The notes under the pieces were generated by a model. The model ran no database searches, was not told where the DNA came from, and was given only the letters and a program-made list of their open reading frames with translations. 64,000 nt of DNA from Salvelinus alpinus (Eukaryota; Chordata; Actinopteri; Salmoniformes; Salmonidae): contig NC_092091.1 in NCBI RefSeq assembly GCF_045679555.1, forward strand, positions 18,536,072 to 18,600,071. Reading direction: 5' to 3'. Of the stretch, positions 26,727 through 38,937 are shown in pieces; the stretch's first letter is position 1, and every line of letters starts with the position of its first letter. The translations under genes were made by a program, and so were the position numbers.

Positions 26727-28265
26727 TGTAGGGCCGTATCCATCCTCACACGATGTGGTTTTCTTTAACACATGCTAAAGCCTCGTCTGCAATCAATTTA
26801 ACGCACCACTTCACATTTAGCAAGCTCTCTGCGGAACAGTGAACTTTGCAAACATTATTTTCTTTCTTTCTTCCCATCCCTTTCCTTCGCTGTAGGAAAG
26901 CAATATGATGGGGTGTATGTGGGAGAGAGAGGCAGGGATGGGGGGATAGAGGGATTTCTAATCCTGTCTTTCTTTTTACTCTGAAGGAACTACTCCTTGA
27001 ACAAGAGTATGCCAGAGGTAATGCTCAGCCAATTTGCTGTCAGCCCTGCAGGATCACAGGCAAGATATGACACGATGTGCCAGTTCAAATGATGTGCTGG
27101 GGATTTCACCGGATCACATGCTGACTTGACCTGCTTCAGTCTGACAGAGATTCATGAGAGGGGGGAAAGAGGCTGGTGAAGGTGAAGGCTGTATGAGAGA
27201 GTGAAGGAAGAGGGGGTGGGCAAATAAACAATGGAATTTCAGTCAGTCTCGCTCTCTCCCCTCCTCCCCCTCTCTACTGCCTGTCCTGTCTTGGGCCCTA
27301 GCCTCTTTCCCAAGCTGATTCCATAGCAGGGGTCTGGCTAGCAGCCAAGCAGGTCGACCGTAAGTGCAACAGGCCTCTGGACTTCTCTTTCCCTGTCCTT
27401 CCCCCTCTCACTCTTTTTATCCCGTTACCCTTTCCCTTGCTCCCTCTCTCTCTCTCCCTTGCCATCTACCTCTCTCCAACTATCCCTGCATTTCCTAGCT
27501 GGATGTAGTAAACATCCTGTTTTGTTTGTCCTTGTGTTTTTTGATGACAGACACCTAGACAGAGAGGAAGTGTGGATGGCAGGATGTGGGTTAAGGGCAC
27601 TACTTCCTGTGCCCTCGCCATCCCACCTCACAATGGTGTAGGCAGATAAACTCCCACTGTAAGAACCAAGAGACCTCTTTTGACAAATGGGACAGTTCCT
27701 CTGCTCTGCTCTCCACAAGGATACAGAAGGAGGTTCCAGGGTCGATGAAAAAGGCCTGATTCCTCTCCACCTGTCAGAGCTGAGCTTGTAAATGTGCAGA
27801 AAACCCCACAGTTATCAGCCAGGAAACCGTAACAGGCTTTTAATAGTAAGGGCTTCTCTTCTATTCCTAGTGCAGCCCATTCCACATCCGACTGGCGCTG
27901 CAAATGGTGCAGGTAGCAGGCTAACAATGTGCTTAAAGACTAGGCTCCAGATGCAGAGGTTTAGGGTGAAGTTACTGACACCACGGTCTGATAAGCAGAG
28001 AAAATAATAAGAAGAAGAAACTGGTGTGGGCTCAACTCTACTTCTTGGTCGTAAGTATAGAAAGTAGGGATGTGTACACTTCTTAGAATATTAGAATATC
28101 TGAACGGACATTAGTATTCGAATTTTTGTGTGAACATAAAACATTTTTGTGTGAACATAAAATTATAGCCTACTATAGGCCTATTTTAAGATGATTTTAA
28201 CACTGAAAAGGCTTTTTCTAAATTAAATTTGAATATCCATGTGACATTGTTACATACAAGGATAT
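26727..28265. other. Non-coding stretch, no gene seen
   Basis: Contains short CT-rich and GA-rich tracts but no recognisable gene or RNA. At 28065 the sequence tagggatgtgtacac and nearby attagaatatctgaacgg resemble an element terminus. A similar inverted motif occurs near 31970-32030, so the 28.06-32.04 kb block may be one old DNA transposon carrying nested LINEs. That reading is weak. Confidence 0.35.
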
Positions 28266-28269
28266 ACAT

Positions 28270-28800
28270 CAGGTATATTTCACTGGTCATCCCCAAAGCC
28301 AACACATCCTTTGGCTGCCTTTCCTTACAGTTCTCTGCTGCCAATGACTGGGACGGAAAGCTAGAGTCTTATATCTCCCTCATTAACTTTAAGCATCAGC
28401 TGTCAGAGCAGATTACCGATCATTGCACCTGTACACAGCCCATCTGCAAATAGCCCACCCAACTACGTCATCCCCATGTTGTTATTTTTTTTTGCTCTTT
28501 TTCACCCCAGTATCTCTACTTGCACATCGCCATCTGCACATCAGTGTTAATGCTAAATTGTAATTATTTCGCTACTATGGCCTATTTATTGTCTTACCTC
28601 CCTAATCTTATTACATTTGCACACACTGTATATAGTTTTTTTCTTTTGTGTTATTGACTGTACGTTTGTTTATCCCATGTGTAACTCTGTGTTGATGTTG
28701 TTGTCTCAATGCTTTGCTTTATCTTGGCCAGGTCTCAGTTGTAAATGAGAACTTGTTCTCAACTGACCTACCTGGTTAAATAAAGGTGAAATAAAAAAAT
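28270..28800 (+). mobile_element. 3' end of an L2/RSg-1-like LINE
   Basis: A short reading frame (SAANDWDGKLESYISLINFK) resembles the C-terminus of fish LINE polymerases, followed by a 3' UTR and a tail, cttgttctcaactgacctac then ctggttaaataaagg. That tail matches the 3' ends of the HpaI SINE at 24486 and the SINE at 22890, as expected if the SINEs borrow this LINE's machinery. Confidence 0.7.
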
Positions 28801-28959
28801 GAAAAAAATGTACCATGGCATTTCTAATGATTCATTTCATAAAGCAAACTTTTCAATGTAGTTTTATGATGTGCACGATGCAAACCATAAAAAAGACCAG
28901 TAGCCAACTGGCGTGTAGCTTGTTGTTAACATCAACATGTTAAATGTGCAACCAGAGGG

Positions 28960-31510
28960 AAAAAAATTCTAGATCACCTTTACTCCACACACAGAGACGC
29001 GTACAAAGCTCTCCCTCGCCCTCCATTTGGTAAATCCGACCACAAATCTATCCTCCTGATTCCTGCTTACAAGCAAAAATTCAAGCAGGAAGCACCAGTG
29101 ACTCGGTCTATAAAAAAGTGGTCAGATGAAGCAGATGCTAAGCTACAGTACTGTTTTGCTATCACAGACTGGAACATGTTCCGGGGTTCTTCCGATGGCA
29201 TTGAGGAGTACACCACATCAGTCACTAGTTTTATCAATAAGCGCATCGAGGACGTCGTCCCCACAGAGACTGTACGTACATACCCCAACCAGAAGACATG
29301 GATTACAGGCAACATTCGCACTGAGCTAAAGGGTAGAGCTGCCGCTTTCAAGGTGTGGGACTCTAACCCGGAAGCTTACAAGAAATCCTGCTATGCCCTG
29401 CGACGGATCATCAAACAAGCAAAGCATCAATACAGGGCTAAGATTGAATCATACTACACCGGCTCCGACGCTCGTTGGATGTGGCAGAGCTTGCAAACTA
29501 TTACAGACTACAAAGGGAAGAACAGCCGCGAGCTGCCCAGTGACACGAGCCTACCAAACGAGCTAAATCACTTGTATGCTCGCTTCGAGGCAAGCAACAC
29601 TGAAGCATGCATGAGAGCATCAGCTGTTCCGGACGACTGTGTTATCACGCTCTTCGTAGCCGACGTGAGTAAGACCTTTAAACAGGTCAACATACACAAG
29701 GCTGCGGGGCCAGACGGATTACCAGGACGTGTGCTCCGGCATGTGCTGACCAACTGGCAGGTGTCTTCACTGACATTTTCAACATGTCCCTGATTGAGTC
29801 TGTAATACCAACATGTTTCAAGCAGACTACCATAGGCCTTGTGCCCAAGAACACAAAGGCAACCTGCCTAAATGACTACAGACCCGTAGCACTCACGTCC
29901 ATAGCCATGAAGTGCTTGGTAATGGCTCACTTCAACACCATTATCCCAGAAACCCCAGACCCACTCCAATTTGCATACCGCCCAAACAGATCCACAGATG
30001 ATGCAATATCTATTGCACTCCACACTGCCCTTTCCCACCTGGACAAAAGGAACACTATTGTGAGAATGCTATTCATTGACTATAGCTCAGCATTCAACAC
30101 CATAGTACCCTCAAAGCTCATCACTAAACTAAGGATCCTGGGACTAAACACCTCCCTCTGCAACTGGATCCTGGACTTCCTGACGGGCCGCCCCCAGGTG
30201 GTGAGGGTAGGTAGCAACACATCTGCCACGCTGATCCTCAACACTGGAGCTCCCCAGGGGTGCGTGCTCAGTCCCCTCCTGTACTCCCTGTTCACCCACG
30301 ACTGCATGGCCAGGCACGACTCCACCATCATTAAGTTTGCAGATGACACAGCAGTGGTAGGCCTGATCACCAACAGCAACGAGACAGCCTATAGGGAGGA
30401 GGTCAGAGACCTGGCCGGGTGGTGCCAGAATAACAACCTCTCCCTCAACGTAACCAAAACTAAGGAGATGATTGTGGACTACAGGAAAAGGAGGACTGAG
30501 CACACCCCCATTCTCATCGACGGGGCTGTAGTGGAGCAGGTTGAGAGCTTCAAGTTCCTTGATGTCCACATCAACAACAAACTAGAATGGTCCAAACACA
30601 CCAAGACAGTCGTGAAGAGGGCACGACAAAGCCTATTCCCCCTCAGGAAACTAAAAAGATTTGGCATGGGTCCTGAGATCCTCAAAATGTTCTACAGCTG
30701 CAACATCGAGAGCATCCTGACTGGTTGCATCACTGCCTGGTTCGGCAATTGCTCAGCCTCTGACCGCAAGGCACTACAGAGGGTAGTGGTAAAGAGGTCC
30801 TGCCATCCAGGACCTCTTTACCAGGCAGTGTCAGAGGAAGGCCCTAAAAATTGTCAAAGACCCCAGCCACCCCAGTCATAGACTGTTCTCTCTACTATCG
30901 CATGGCAAGCGATACCGGAGTGCCAAGTCTAGGACAAAATGCTTCTCAACAGATTTTACCCCCAAGCCATAAGACTCCTGAACAGGTAATCAAATGGCTA
31001 CCTGGACTATTTGCATTGTGTGCCCCCTAACCCCTCTTTTTATGCTGCTGCTACTCTCTGCTTATCATATATGCATAGTCACTTTAACTATACATTCATG
31101 TACATACTACCTCAGTTGGGCCGACCAACCAGTGCTCCCGCACATTGGCTAACCGGGCTATCTGCATTTTGTCCCGCCACCCGCCACCCACCACCCGCCA
31201 ACCCCTCTTTTACGCTACTGCTACTCTCTGTTCAACATATATGCATAGTCACTTTAACCATATCTACATGTACATACTACCTCAATCAGCCTGACTAACC
31301 GGTGTCTGTATGTAGCCTCGCTACTTTTATAGCCTCGCTACTGTATATAGCATGTCTTTTTACTGTTGTTTTATTTCTTTACCTACCTATTGTTCACCTC
31401 ATACCTTTTTTGCACTATTGGTTAGAGCCAGTAAGTAAGCATTTCACTGTAAGGTCTACACCTGTTGTATTCGGCGGACGTGACAAATAAACTTTAATTT
31501 AATTTAATTT
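28960..31510 (+). mobile_element. 5'-truncated LINE with nearly complete reverse transcriptase
   Basis: Starts inside the endonuclease domain (GKSDHKSILL), then carries the linker and RT domain, 3' UTR, and an end at acaaataaactttaatttaa. The coding part is split in two frames by a small deletion near 29760. Inserted in unidentified AT-rich repeat DNA. Confidence 0.9.
29098..30881 (+). pseudogene. LINE reverse transcriptase, frameshifted
   Basis: Two overlapping frames, 29098-29793 and 29784-30881, together cover the polymerase. The first has the [20 protein letters not shown] motif. The second has [20 protein letters not shown], motif [12 protein letters not shown], motif [18 protein letters not shown] and catalytic motif [12 protein letters not shown]. 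The three catalytic aspartates are all present, but the frame break and 5' truncation make it inactive. The clade is most like fish CR1/L2/Rex1-type elements. No host role is suggested. Confidence 0.88.
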
Positions 31511-32815
31511 GTTTATGTTTGCCAATAAGCGTGGCAAAGAGGCTCAATGTGTAGCAAGTGAAGTGAGAGTTCACTAATGCAATGCACGATGGAATAAAAT
31601 TACGGAATTAAAAGTTAGCAAAATGAGAAGGAGTAGGCTATCTGAATGGGTTTGGGGAGAAAGCACAGCATGTGGCCTCATTTAGCCTAACTAGCTATAG
31701 TTGGTTAGCTTAGTTAGCTAGCTTCTCTAGGGTTCTCCAGTTAAGACAGGCTATGCTATATGAGATGACAAATAACATTGTGGTGGCTACAAGTTAGCTA
31801 GTCTTGGCTGTGGCAAAGTTAGCTAGTCTTGGTTCTCCCTCCGTCTGCTCGCTACACACACCACCCTATATAACCACCGCCAGCTGCAGCAATAGAGCAC
31901 CAGCCTCTCCCTCGTGCAGCAGTGCTCAGGTTAAAAACTTAGCTATGTTTAAAAAAACACATCTATTTCAAATATCCAGATATCAGACAAAAATGAATTA
32001 TACTTTTCGAATAGTGAAATTATTTCATACCCCCATCCAAAATGGAAAGAGTAACCTTGAGAGCAGAGGAGAAGAGGAGAGGTGACAAGAGGAACAGAAC
32101 AAGGGTAAAGAGACAGAACAGAGAATAGCAAGAGAATGGAAGAGAAAACAAGAGAAGGAGAGGAAGATGAATTGGTGAGAGAGAGAAGCAGAGAAGTAAA
32201 CGATCCCTATTCAACCCATCTGGATCACACTCCTACACACTCCCTCCATCCCCTCCTCTACAGGCCTGTATTCCCCTCCTCCTTGCAGGCAGAGACTCCT
32301 GCATGTGCTGCTCCTCACTCATCCCAGTCTGCTATCAATTACCCTCCTGGCTCCACTGACCACAGCCAATGCCAGCCAATCCCAAAGCCTGCTCTACTGA
32401 GTACATCTAGCTTGCTACAAATCTGGCCCTCGTTTCCCAGTTGCAATGTAATTTAAGGGTTATAATGATTGTACCAGAGCGTGTTTAGAGTGTTTCCCAA
32501 ACAAGCACATAGAAAGAATGTTCGCTAAGTGCGTTGTTAGACGATGTATAGATAGTGATAGGATCGAAAGAAAAGCAGCGCTGCTCTCGGATCAGCTTTC
32601 TCCATTCAAATCTTACCTTAACATTAGAATTATTCCACAATACTGATGATGGATCAGCTTCTAGAGCAAGGGTCGAAAACAGGCAGCCCGCAGGCCAAAA
32701 CTGGCCAGGAAGGGATTTTTTTTGCCCCCAGGAATTCAGCAAAAAAAACTGTTTAATTCGCTAAGACAAAATCAGAATAAACATCTCTCCGGTAAGTAGA
32801 AGGGTGGGGGTATAT
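31511..32815. other. Non-coding, AT-rich repeat-like DNA
   Basis: Contains repeated ttagctagc words (31690-31830) and a GA-rich tract (32050-32190). I see no gene, and open frames here are short and without homology. Confidence 0.4.
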
Positions 32816-33524
32816 GTTTCATGATTAACGACTCATGGTGTAATCGTGACAACATACAGGAACTGAAGTCCTTTTGTTCACCTGACCTAGAATTCCTCAC
32901 AATCAAATGCCTACTGTATTATCTCCCAAGAGAACTCTCCTCGGTTATTGTCACAGCAGTGTTTATCAACCCTCAAACCAAGACTAAGATGGCCCTCAAG
33001 GAACTTCACTGGACTTTATGCAAACTGGAAACCATATATCCCGAGGCTGCATTTATTGTAGCTGAGGATTATAATTGGAGAACTAATTTGAGAACAAGGC
33101 TCCCTAAATTCTATCAGCATATCGAATGCAGTACACGAGCGAGTAACACACTCTAACTTCCGCGATGCATACAAGGCCCTCCCCCACCCTCTTTTTGGCA
33201 AATCTGATCATGACTCCATCTTGTTGCTCCCTTAATATAGGCAGAAACTAAAACAGGAAGCGCCGCGCTTAGGTCTATCCAATGCTGGTCTGACCAATCG
33301 GATTCCACGCTTCAAGATTGTTTCGATCATGTGGACTGGGATGTGTTCCGGGTAGCCTCAGAGAATAACATTGACGTATACGCTGACTCGGTGAGCGAGT
33401 TAATAAGGAAGAGTTATAGGAGATGTTGTACCCACTGTGACTATTAAAACCTTCCCTAACTAGAAACCGTGGATGGATGGCAGCATTTGTGCTAAACTGA
33501 AAGCACGTTCCACCGCATTTAATC

Positions 33525-35060
33525 ATGGCAAGACAACTGGGAATATGGCTGAATATAAACAGTGTAGCTATTCCCTCCATAAGGCAATCAAACAAGCAAA
33601 GTGTCAGTATAGAGTCCAAGTGGAGTCGCAATTCAACGGCTCAAACACGAGACATATATGTGGCAGGGTCTACAGACAATCACGGATTACAAACAGAAAA
33701 CCAGCCCCGTCGCGGACATCTACGTCTTGCTTCCAGACAAACAAACACCTTCTTTGCCCGCTTTGAGGATAATACAGTGCCACTGACGCGGCCCGCTACC
33801 AAAGACTGTGGGCACTCCTTCTCCGTGGCCGACGTGAGTAAAATATTTAAACATGTTAACCCTCGCAAGGCTGCCGGCCCAGACGGCATCCCTAGCCGCG
33901 TCCTCAGAGCATGCGCAGACCAGCTGGCTGGCTGGTGTTTACGGACATATTCAATCAATCCATATCCCAGTCTGCCTTTCCCCACATGCTTCAAGATGGC
34001 CACCATCATTCCCAAGAAAGCAAAGGTAACTGAACTAAATGACTATCACCCCGTAGCACTCACTTCTGTCATCATGACGTGCTTTGAGAGACTAGTCAAG
34101 GATCATATCACCTCCACCCTACCTGTTACCCTAGACCCACTTCAATTTGCTTACCTCCCCAATAGGTCCACAGACGAAGCAATCACCATTCCACTGCACA
34201 CTGCCCTATCCCACCTGGACAAGAGGAATACCTATGTAAGAATGCTGTTCATTGACTACAGCTCAGCATTCAATAGTATAGTACCCTCCAAACTCATCAT
34301 TAAGCTGGGTCTCGACCCCACCCCGTGCAATTGAGTCCTGGACTACCTGACAGGCCGCCCCCAGGTGGTGAAGTTAGGAAACAACATCTCCACCCCGCTG
34401 ATCCTCAACACTGGGGCCCCACAAGGGTGCGTTCTCATCCCCTTCCTGTACTTTCTGTTCACCCACGACTGTGTGGCCATGCACGCCTCCAACTCAATCA
34501 TCAAGTTTGCAGATGACACAACAGTGGTAGGCTTGATTACCAACAACGACGAGACAGCCTACGAGGGAGGAGGTGAGGGCTCTCGGAGTGTGGGTTCAGG
34601 AAAATAACCTCTCACTCAATGTTAGCAAAACAGAAGAGATGATCGTAGACTTCAGGAAATAGCAAAGGGAGCACCCCCCTATCCACATTGATGGGACAGC
34701 AGTGGAGAAGGTGGAAAGTTTTAAGTTCCTCGGTGTACATATCACAGACAAACTGAAATGGTCCACCCACACAGACAGTGTGGTGAAGGCGCAACAGCGC
34801 CTCTTCAACCTCAGGAGGCTTAAAAAACGTGGCTTGTCATCAAAAATCCTAACTTTTACAGGTGCACAATTGAGAGCATCCAATCGGGCTGTTTTACCGC
34901 CTGGTACGGCAACTGCACCGCCCACAACCGCAGGGCTCTCCAGAGGGTGGTGCGGTCTGCACAACGTATCACCGGGGGAAACTACCTGCCCTCCAGGACA
35001 CCTACAACACCCGTTGTCACAGGAAGGCAAAAAAGATCATCAAGGACAATAACCACCTGA
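33525..35060 (+). pseudogene. LINE reverse transcriptase remnant
   Basis: RT motifs occur in order but in three frames: thumb and fingers segments, motif A at about 34245, motif B ([18 protein letters not shown]) at about 34417, and FADD at about 34505. The catalytic residues are intact, but a stop replaces a Trp codon near 34333 and frameshifts break the rest. Confidence 0.85.
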
Positions 35061-35356
35061 GCAACTGCCTGTTCACCCCGCTTCCATCCAGAATGTGAGG
35101 TCAGTACAGGTGCATCAAAGCTGGGACTGAGAGATTGAAAAACAGCTTCTATCTCAATGCCATCAGATTGTTAAACAGCCATCACTAGCACAGAGAGGCG
35201 GCTGTCTACTTACAGACTTGATATCATTGGCCACTTTAATAAATGGAACACTAGTCACTTTAATAACGCCACTTTAAGAATGTTTACATATCTCGCATTA
35301 CTCATCTCATATAGATATACTGTATACTGTATCCTACACTATCTATTCTATACTAT

Positions 35357-36834
35357 TGTCATGACGTTGCCCTCTTTGGGTACAGCAAGCCCCATCCCCC
35401 TCTCCCTGCCTCTCCCTACCTCTCCCTGCCCCCTACAACTAGGCTGCTGTGGTCAGAGAGGTCGTAAATTCCTGGAAGAGATTGTCTCTATACTGTGTGC
35501 ATGAGGAGACAGAGTGAGCTTTCATAGAGAACAAAGGAATTTCTTCCACCTCACAGAACTTGAGGTCCGAACAACGTTTACGTTCCGGAGAAGATTGGGT
35601 GAAGAATCCAGCTACGAACTGGTCCGTTTGTTACAACTTGGAGAAGCTCATGGGAGACGGTGCAGCCACATTACCATAACGCTGTTTATATAATAGCCTC
35701 AGATATGAGGTTTACATCTAATTGTTGTATAAGATGAATGAGTGAGTATGATACTGTTTGTAAAATTGTGTAATGTGATTTTGGACTGTTTAATGAAGGA
35801 AACTCCAATTCCCTTTTGAGTTAAACTAAATCAGAGGACCGCCCATGAGCCCAGTTAGGGTCAGGCATCCTGGGACAGCCATTTTTCGGCCCTTCCGAAT
35901 AAAACCCAAATATCAAATCGGTTTTCTATCACCAGACCAGCTTACCTCAATAACGAGAGGGCCAAGGTTTGAGACCAGACTGCTGAATCATTTAACCATA
36001 CCACGTGGTTAAACTCTAAGACTATCGATACCGACAGAATAAGAACAAGTCTTTGATATTATTTACTAGTCTGCAGCTAGGAATTCGGTATCATTGAACG
36101 CGAAGAACGACAACCTCCGAAACACTCATTCTACAACAACACGAATGAATGTCACTCTGAACTATCCACTCTAACCACGAGAGAGAGAGAGAGAGAGAGG
36201 ACGGAAACTCTCCAACAGAAACTAACTTTTCAACAGCGATCAAGACGACACACTGAGCGTAAATATATATATTGATTGCAATTGTTCCCGAATGAGTGAG
36301 CGTCCATGTGCAAAGGATTAGTATTTCAATTGTTATAATTATCAACTTTGTAGTGTCTCATCTCAGTTGACCCCCACTTCCCCTTTTGTCCACCAAGCCG
36401 CGATACCGGTTTAGCCCACTAGGGAACATTCTCCTATCATTTCTTGTAACCATATTTACTTTGTTTGTTTGTTTATGCATTTCTGTGAATTACTTAGTTA
36501 GTAATAAATAAATGATTTAAGACAATTGATGTATGGATGACTCATAGTGAAGACTGGGTTCGTGCAGATAACCAACAATTTACGACGTTTGGAATGAGAC
36601 TAACGCGAGGTAAAGTAAATCATTCATTAATTAAGAAGATGAATTGATCAGATATGAAAATATCTGAAAAGTTATATTAGGAAATTATAACTTTGTAATC
36701 TGAATATTTTCCTTGGTGCCCCGACTTCCTAGTTAATTACAGTTACATGATTAATCAGTTTAATCGCATAATAATAATTACAGAGAGTTATTTGATAAAT
36801 AAGTCTTCAGTTTAATGATGCCAAAGACACGACA
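35357..36834. mobile_element. Solo LTR, 1478 bp
   Basis: Starts TGTCATGACG and ends AAGACACGACA, giving the TG...CA and short inverted TGTC/GACA ends of an LTR. It is flanked by a 4-bp direct repeat, ctat (35353-35356 and 36835-36838). The LINE 3' UTR sequence is continuous if this block is removed. There is no gag, pol or env sequence, so it is a recombination remnant. Confidence 0.75.
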
Positions 36835-37385
36835 CTATCTATTGCATCTTAGCCGCTCTGTCACTGCTTCTTATCCCATTCCTTTACTAGATTGTGTGTA
36901 TTAGGTTTTGTTGTGGAATTGTTGACCTGTTATTATCTGTTAGATATTGCTGCACTGTCTGATCTAGAAGCATAAGCATTTCGCTACACTCGCAATAACA
37001 TCTGCTTACCATGTGTATGTGACCAATAACTTTTGATTTGATCATGAAAGACATTGAGGCAAAGATGACAGGCAGTAGCCTAGCCACAAACTAGAACTCA
37101 ATTGATTGAACACAAAGTTTATTTCAATATGATTGAAATAGGCTACATGGGCCTATATAGCCTAAGTATATTTAAAAGTCAGTCATTTCAGTTTTCATTT
37201 GAAGCATAATTTTATCCATTTTATCCTTTCTTTTATCCTTTTTGGTAATGATTGCAAATACTTTGACAACTTGTACAGTTGAAGTCGAAGGTTTACATAC
37301 GCCTTAGCCAAATACATTTAAACTCAGTTTTTCACAATTCCTGACATTTAATCATAGTAAAAATTCCCTGTCTTAGGTCAGTTAA

Positions 37386-38632
37386 GATCAGGGCGTGACA
37401 GTACCCCCCCCCCCCCAAATGTGCGGACTCCGGCCGAAAAACCTAAACCTATAGGGGAGGGTCTGGGTGGGCATCTATCTGCGGCAGCGGCTCAGGTGCG
37501 GGACGCAGACCCCGCTCCACCGCTGGCTCACCCCACTTTGGTAGCACCTCGGGTGCGGGGACCGGACTGGGGATCCTCGTTGCGGGCCCCGGACTAGGCA
37601 CCCTCGTTGCGGGCCCCGGACTGGGCACCCTCGCTGCGGGCCCCGGACTGGGCACCCTCGCTGCGGGCCCCGGACTGGAGGCCGTCGCTGGAGGCTCTGG
37701 ACTGGAGAACGTCTCTGGAGGCTCCGGACTGGAGAACGTCGCTGGAGGCTCCGGACTGGAGAACGTCGCTGGAGGCTCCGGGCCGGAGGCCGTCTGTGGA
37801 GGCCGTCTCTGGAGGCCGTCTGTGGAGGCTCCGGGCTGGAGGCCGTCTCTGGAGGCTCCGGGCTGGAGGCCGTCTCTTCTGGCTGGATGCCCACTTCCAC
37901 CCAGCAAATGCGGGACACTGGCACCGAGCACACCGGCCTGTGAATGCTCAACCGAGACACAGTGCGCATCACCCCATAGCACGGGGCCTGAACAGTCACA
38001 TGCTCGCCACGGTAAGCACGGGGAGTTGGCTCAGGTCTCCAACCTGACTCAGCCACACTCCCTGTGTGCCCCCTCCCAGAAAAATGTGTGGGCTGCCTCT
38101 CTGGCTTCCTTGCCAGCGGTGTTCCCAAATAACGCTTCCGCTCCGCCTTAGCTGCCTCCAGTTCCTCCCTTGGACGGCGATACTCCCCAGCCTGCCTCCA
38201 GGGTCCCTTACCATGCAGGATCTCTTCCCATGTCCAGGAGTCCTCTCTACCACACTGCTTGGTCCTTTGGTGGTAGGACGTTCTGTCACGGCTGTCGTAA
38301 GAAGAGGACCAAGGTGCAGCGTGGTCAGCGTACATACTTTTAATAGTAGATGTCGCCAACAAAACAATAAACAATACCAAAACAAACCGTGAAGCTTAAG
38401 GCAATGTGCCATCAAACAAAGTTAACTTCCCACAAAGACAGGTGGGAAAAAAGGCTACCCAAGTATGGTTCCCAATCAGAGACAACGATAGACAGCTGTC
38501 CCTGATTGAGAACCATAACCGGCCAAAACATAGAAAATCATTGAAACACAAAACATAGAATGCCCACCCCAACTCACGCCCTGACCAAACCAAAATAGAG
38601 ACATAAAAAGGATCTCTAAGGTCAGGGCATGA
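37386..38632 (-). mobile_element. LTR-type element fragment with repeat-rich frame, inside Tc1 C
   Basis: On the minus strand the right end starts tgtcatgccctgacctta, an LTR-like start. The left end has a C/G homopolymer (37406-37417) resembling a polypurine tract, next to a 13-bp restart of the same terminus (tgtcacgccctga). A 301-residue frame (38380-37475) has an N-terminal part with RGEHVTVQAPCYGVMRTVS and then more than ten tandem copies of a roughly 30-bp unit (SPEPPETAS / RSLQRRSPV depending on frame). I do not recognise a catalytic domain. It is possibly gag-derived. Confidence 0.55.
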
Positions 38633-38937
38633 CATCACCACTTTATTTTAAGAATATGCAGTCAGAATAATAGTTGAGAGAATTATTAATTTCAGCTTTT
38701 ATTTCTTTCATCACATTCCCAGTGGATCAGAAGTTCACATACGCTCAATTAGTATTTGGTAGCGTTGCCTTTAAATTGTTTAACTTGGGTCAAACGTTTC
38801 GGGGAGCCTTCCACAAGCTTCCCACAATAAGTTTGGTGAGTTTTGGCTCATTCCTCCTGACAGAGCTGCTGTAACTTATGTCAGGTTTGTAGGCCTCCGT
38901 GCTCGCACACACTTTTTCAGTTCTGCCCACACATTTC

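Larger units (their letters stand above)
32820..37045 (+). mobile_element. LINE copy with a solo LTR inserted in its 3' UTR
   Basis: Endonuclease remnants start near 32820, RT remnants span 33525-35060 ([48 protein letters not shown]) and the 3' UTR runs to 35356. The LINE 3' end resumes after the LTR at 36835 and finishes with aagcatttcgctacactcgc and atgtgaccaataa near 37030. In-frame stops (for example after DPTPCN near 34335) and frameshifts show it is dead. Confidence 0.85.

Noticed and set aside
29098..30881. Host gene encoding a reverse-transcriptase-like protein
   Set aside because: It is one of four LINE copies of the same family in the window, frameshifted and 5'-truncated.
28065..32040. 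One 4-kb hAT-like transposon containing both LINE pieces
   Set aside because: The similarity of the presumed ends (attcgaat words) is too weak to support by eye; noted only as a possibility.
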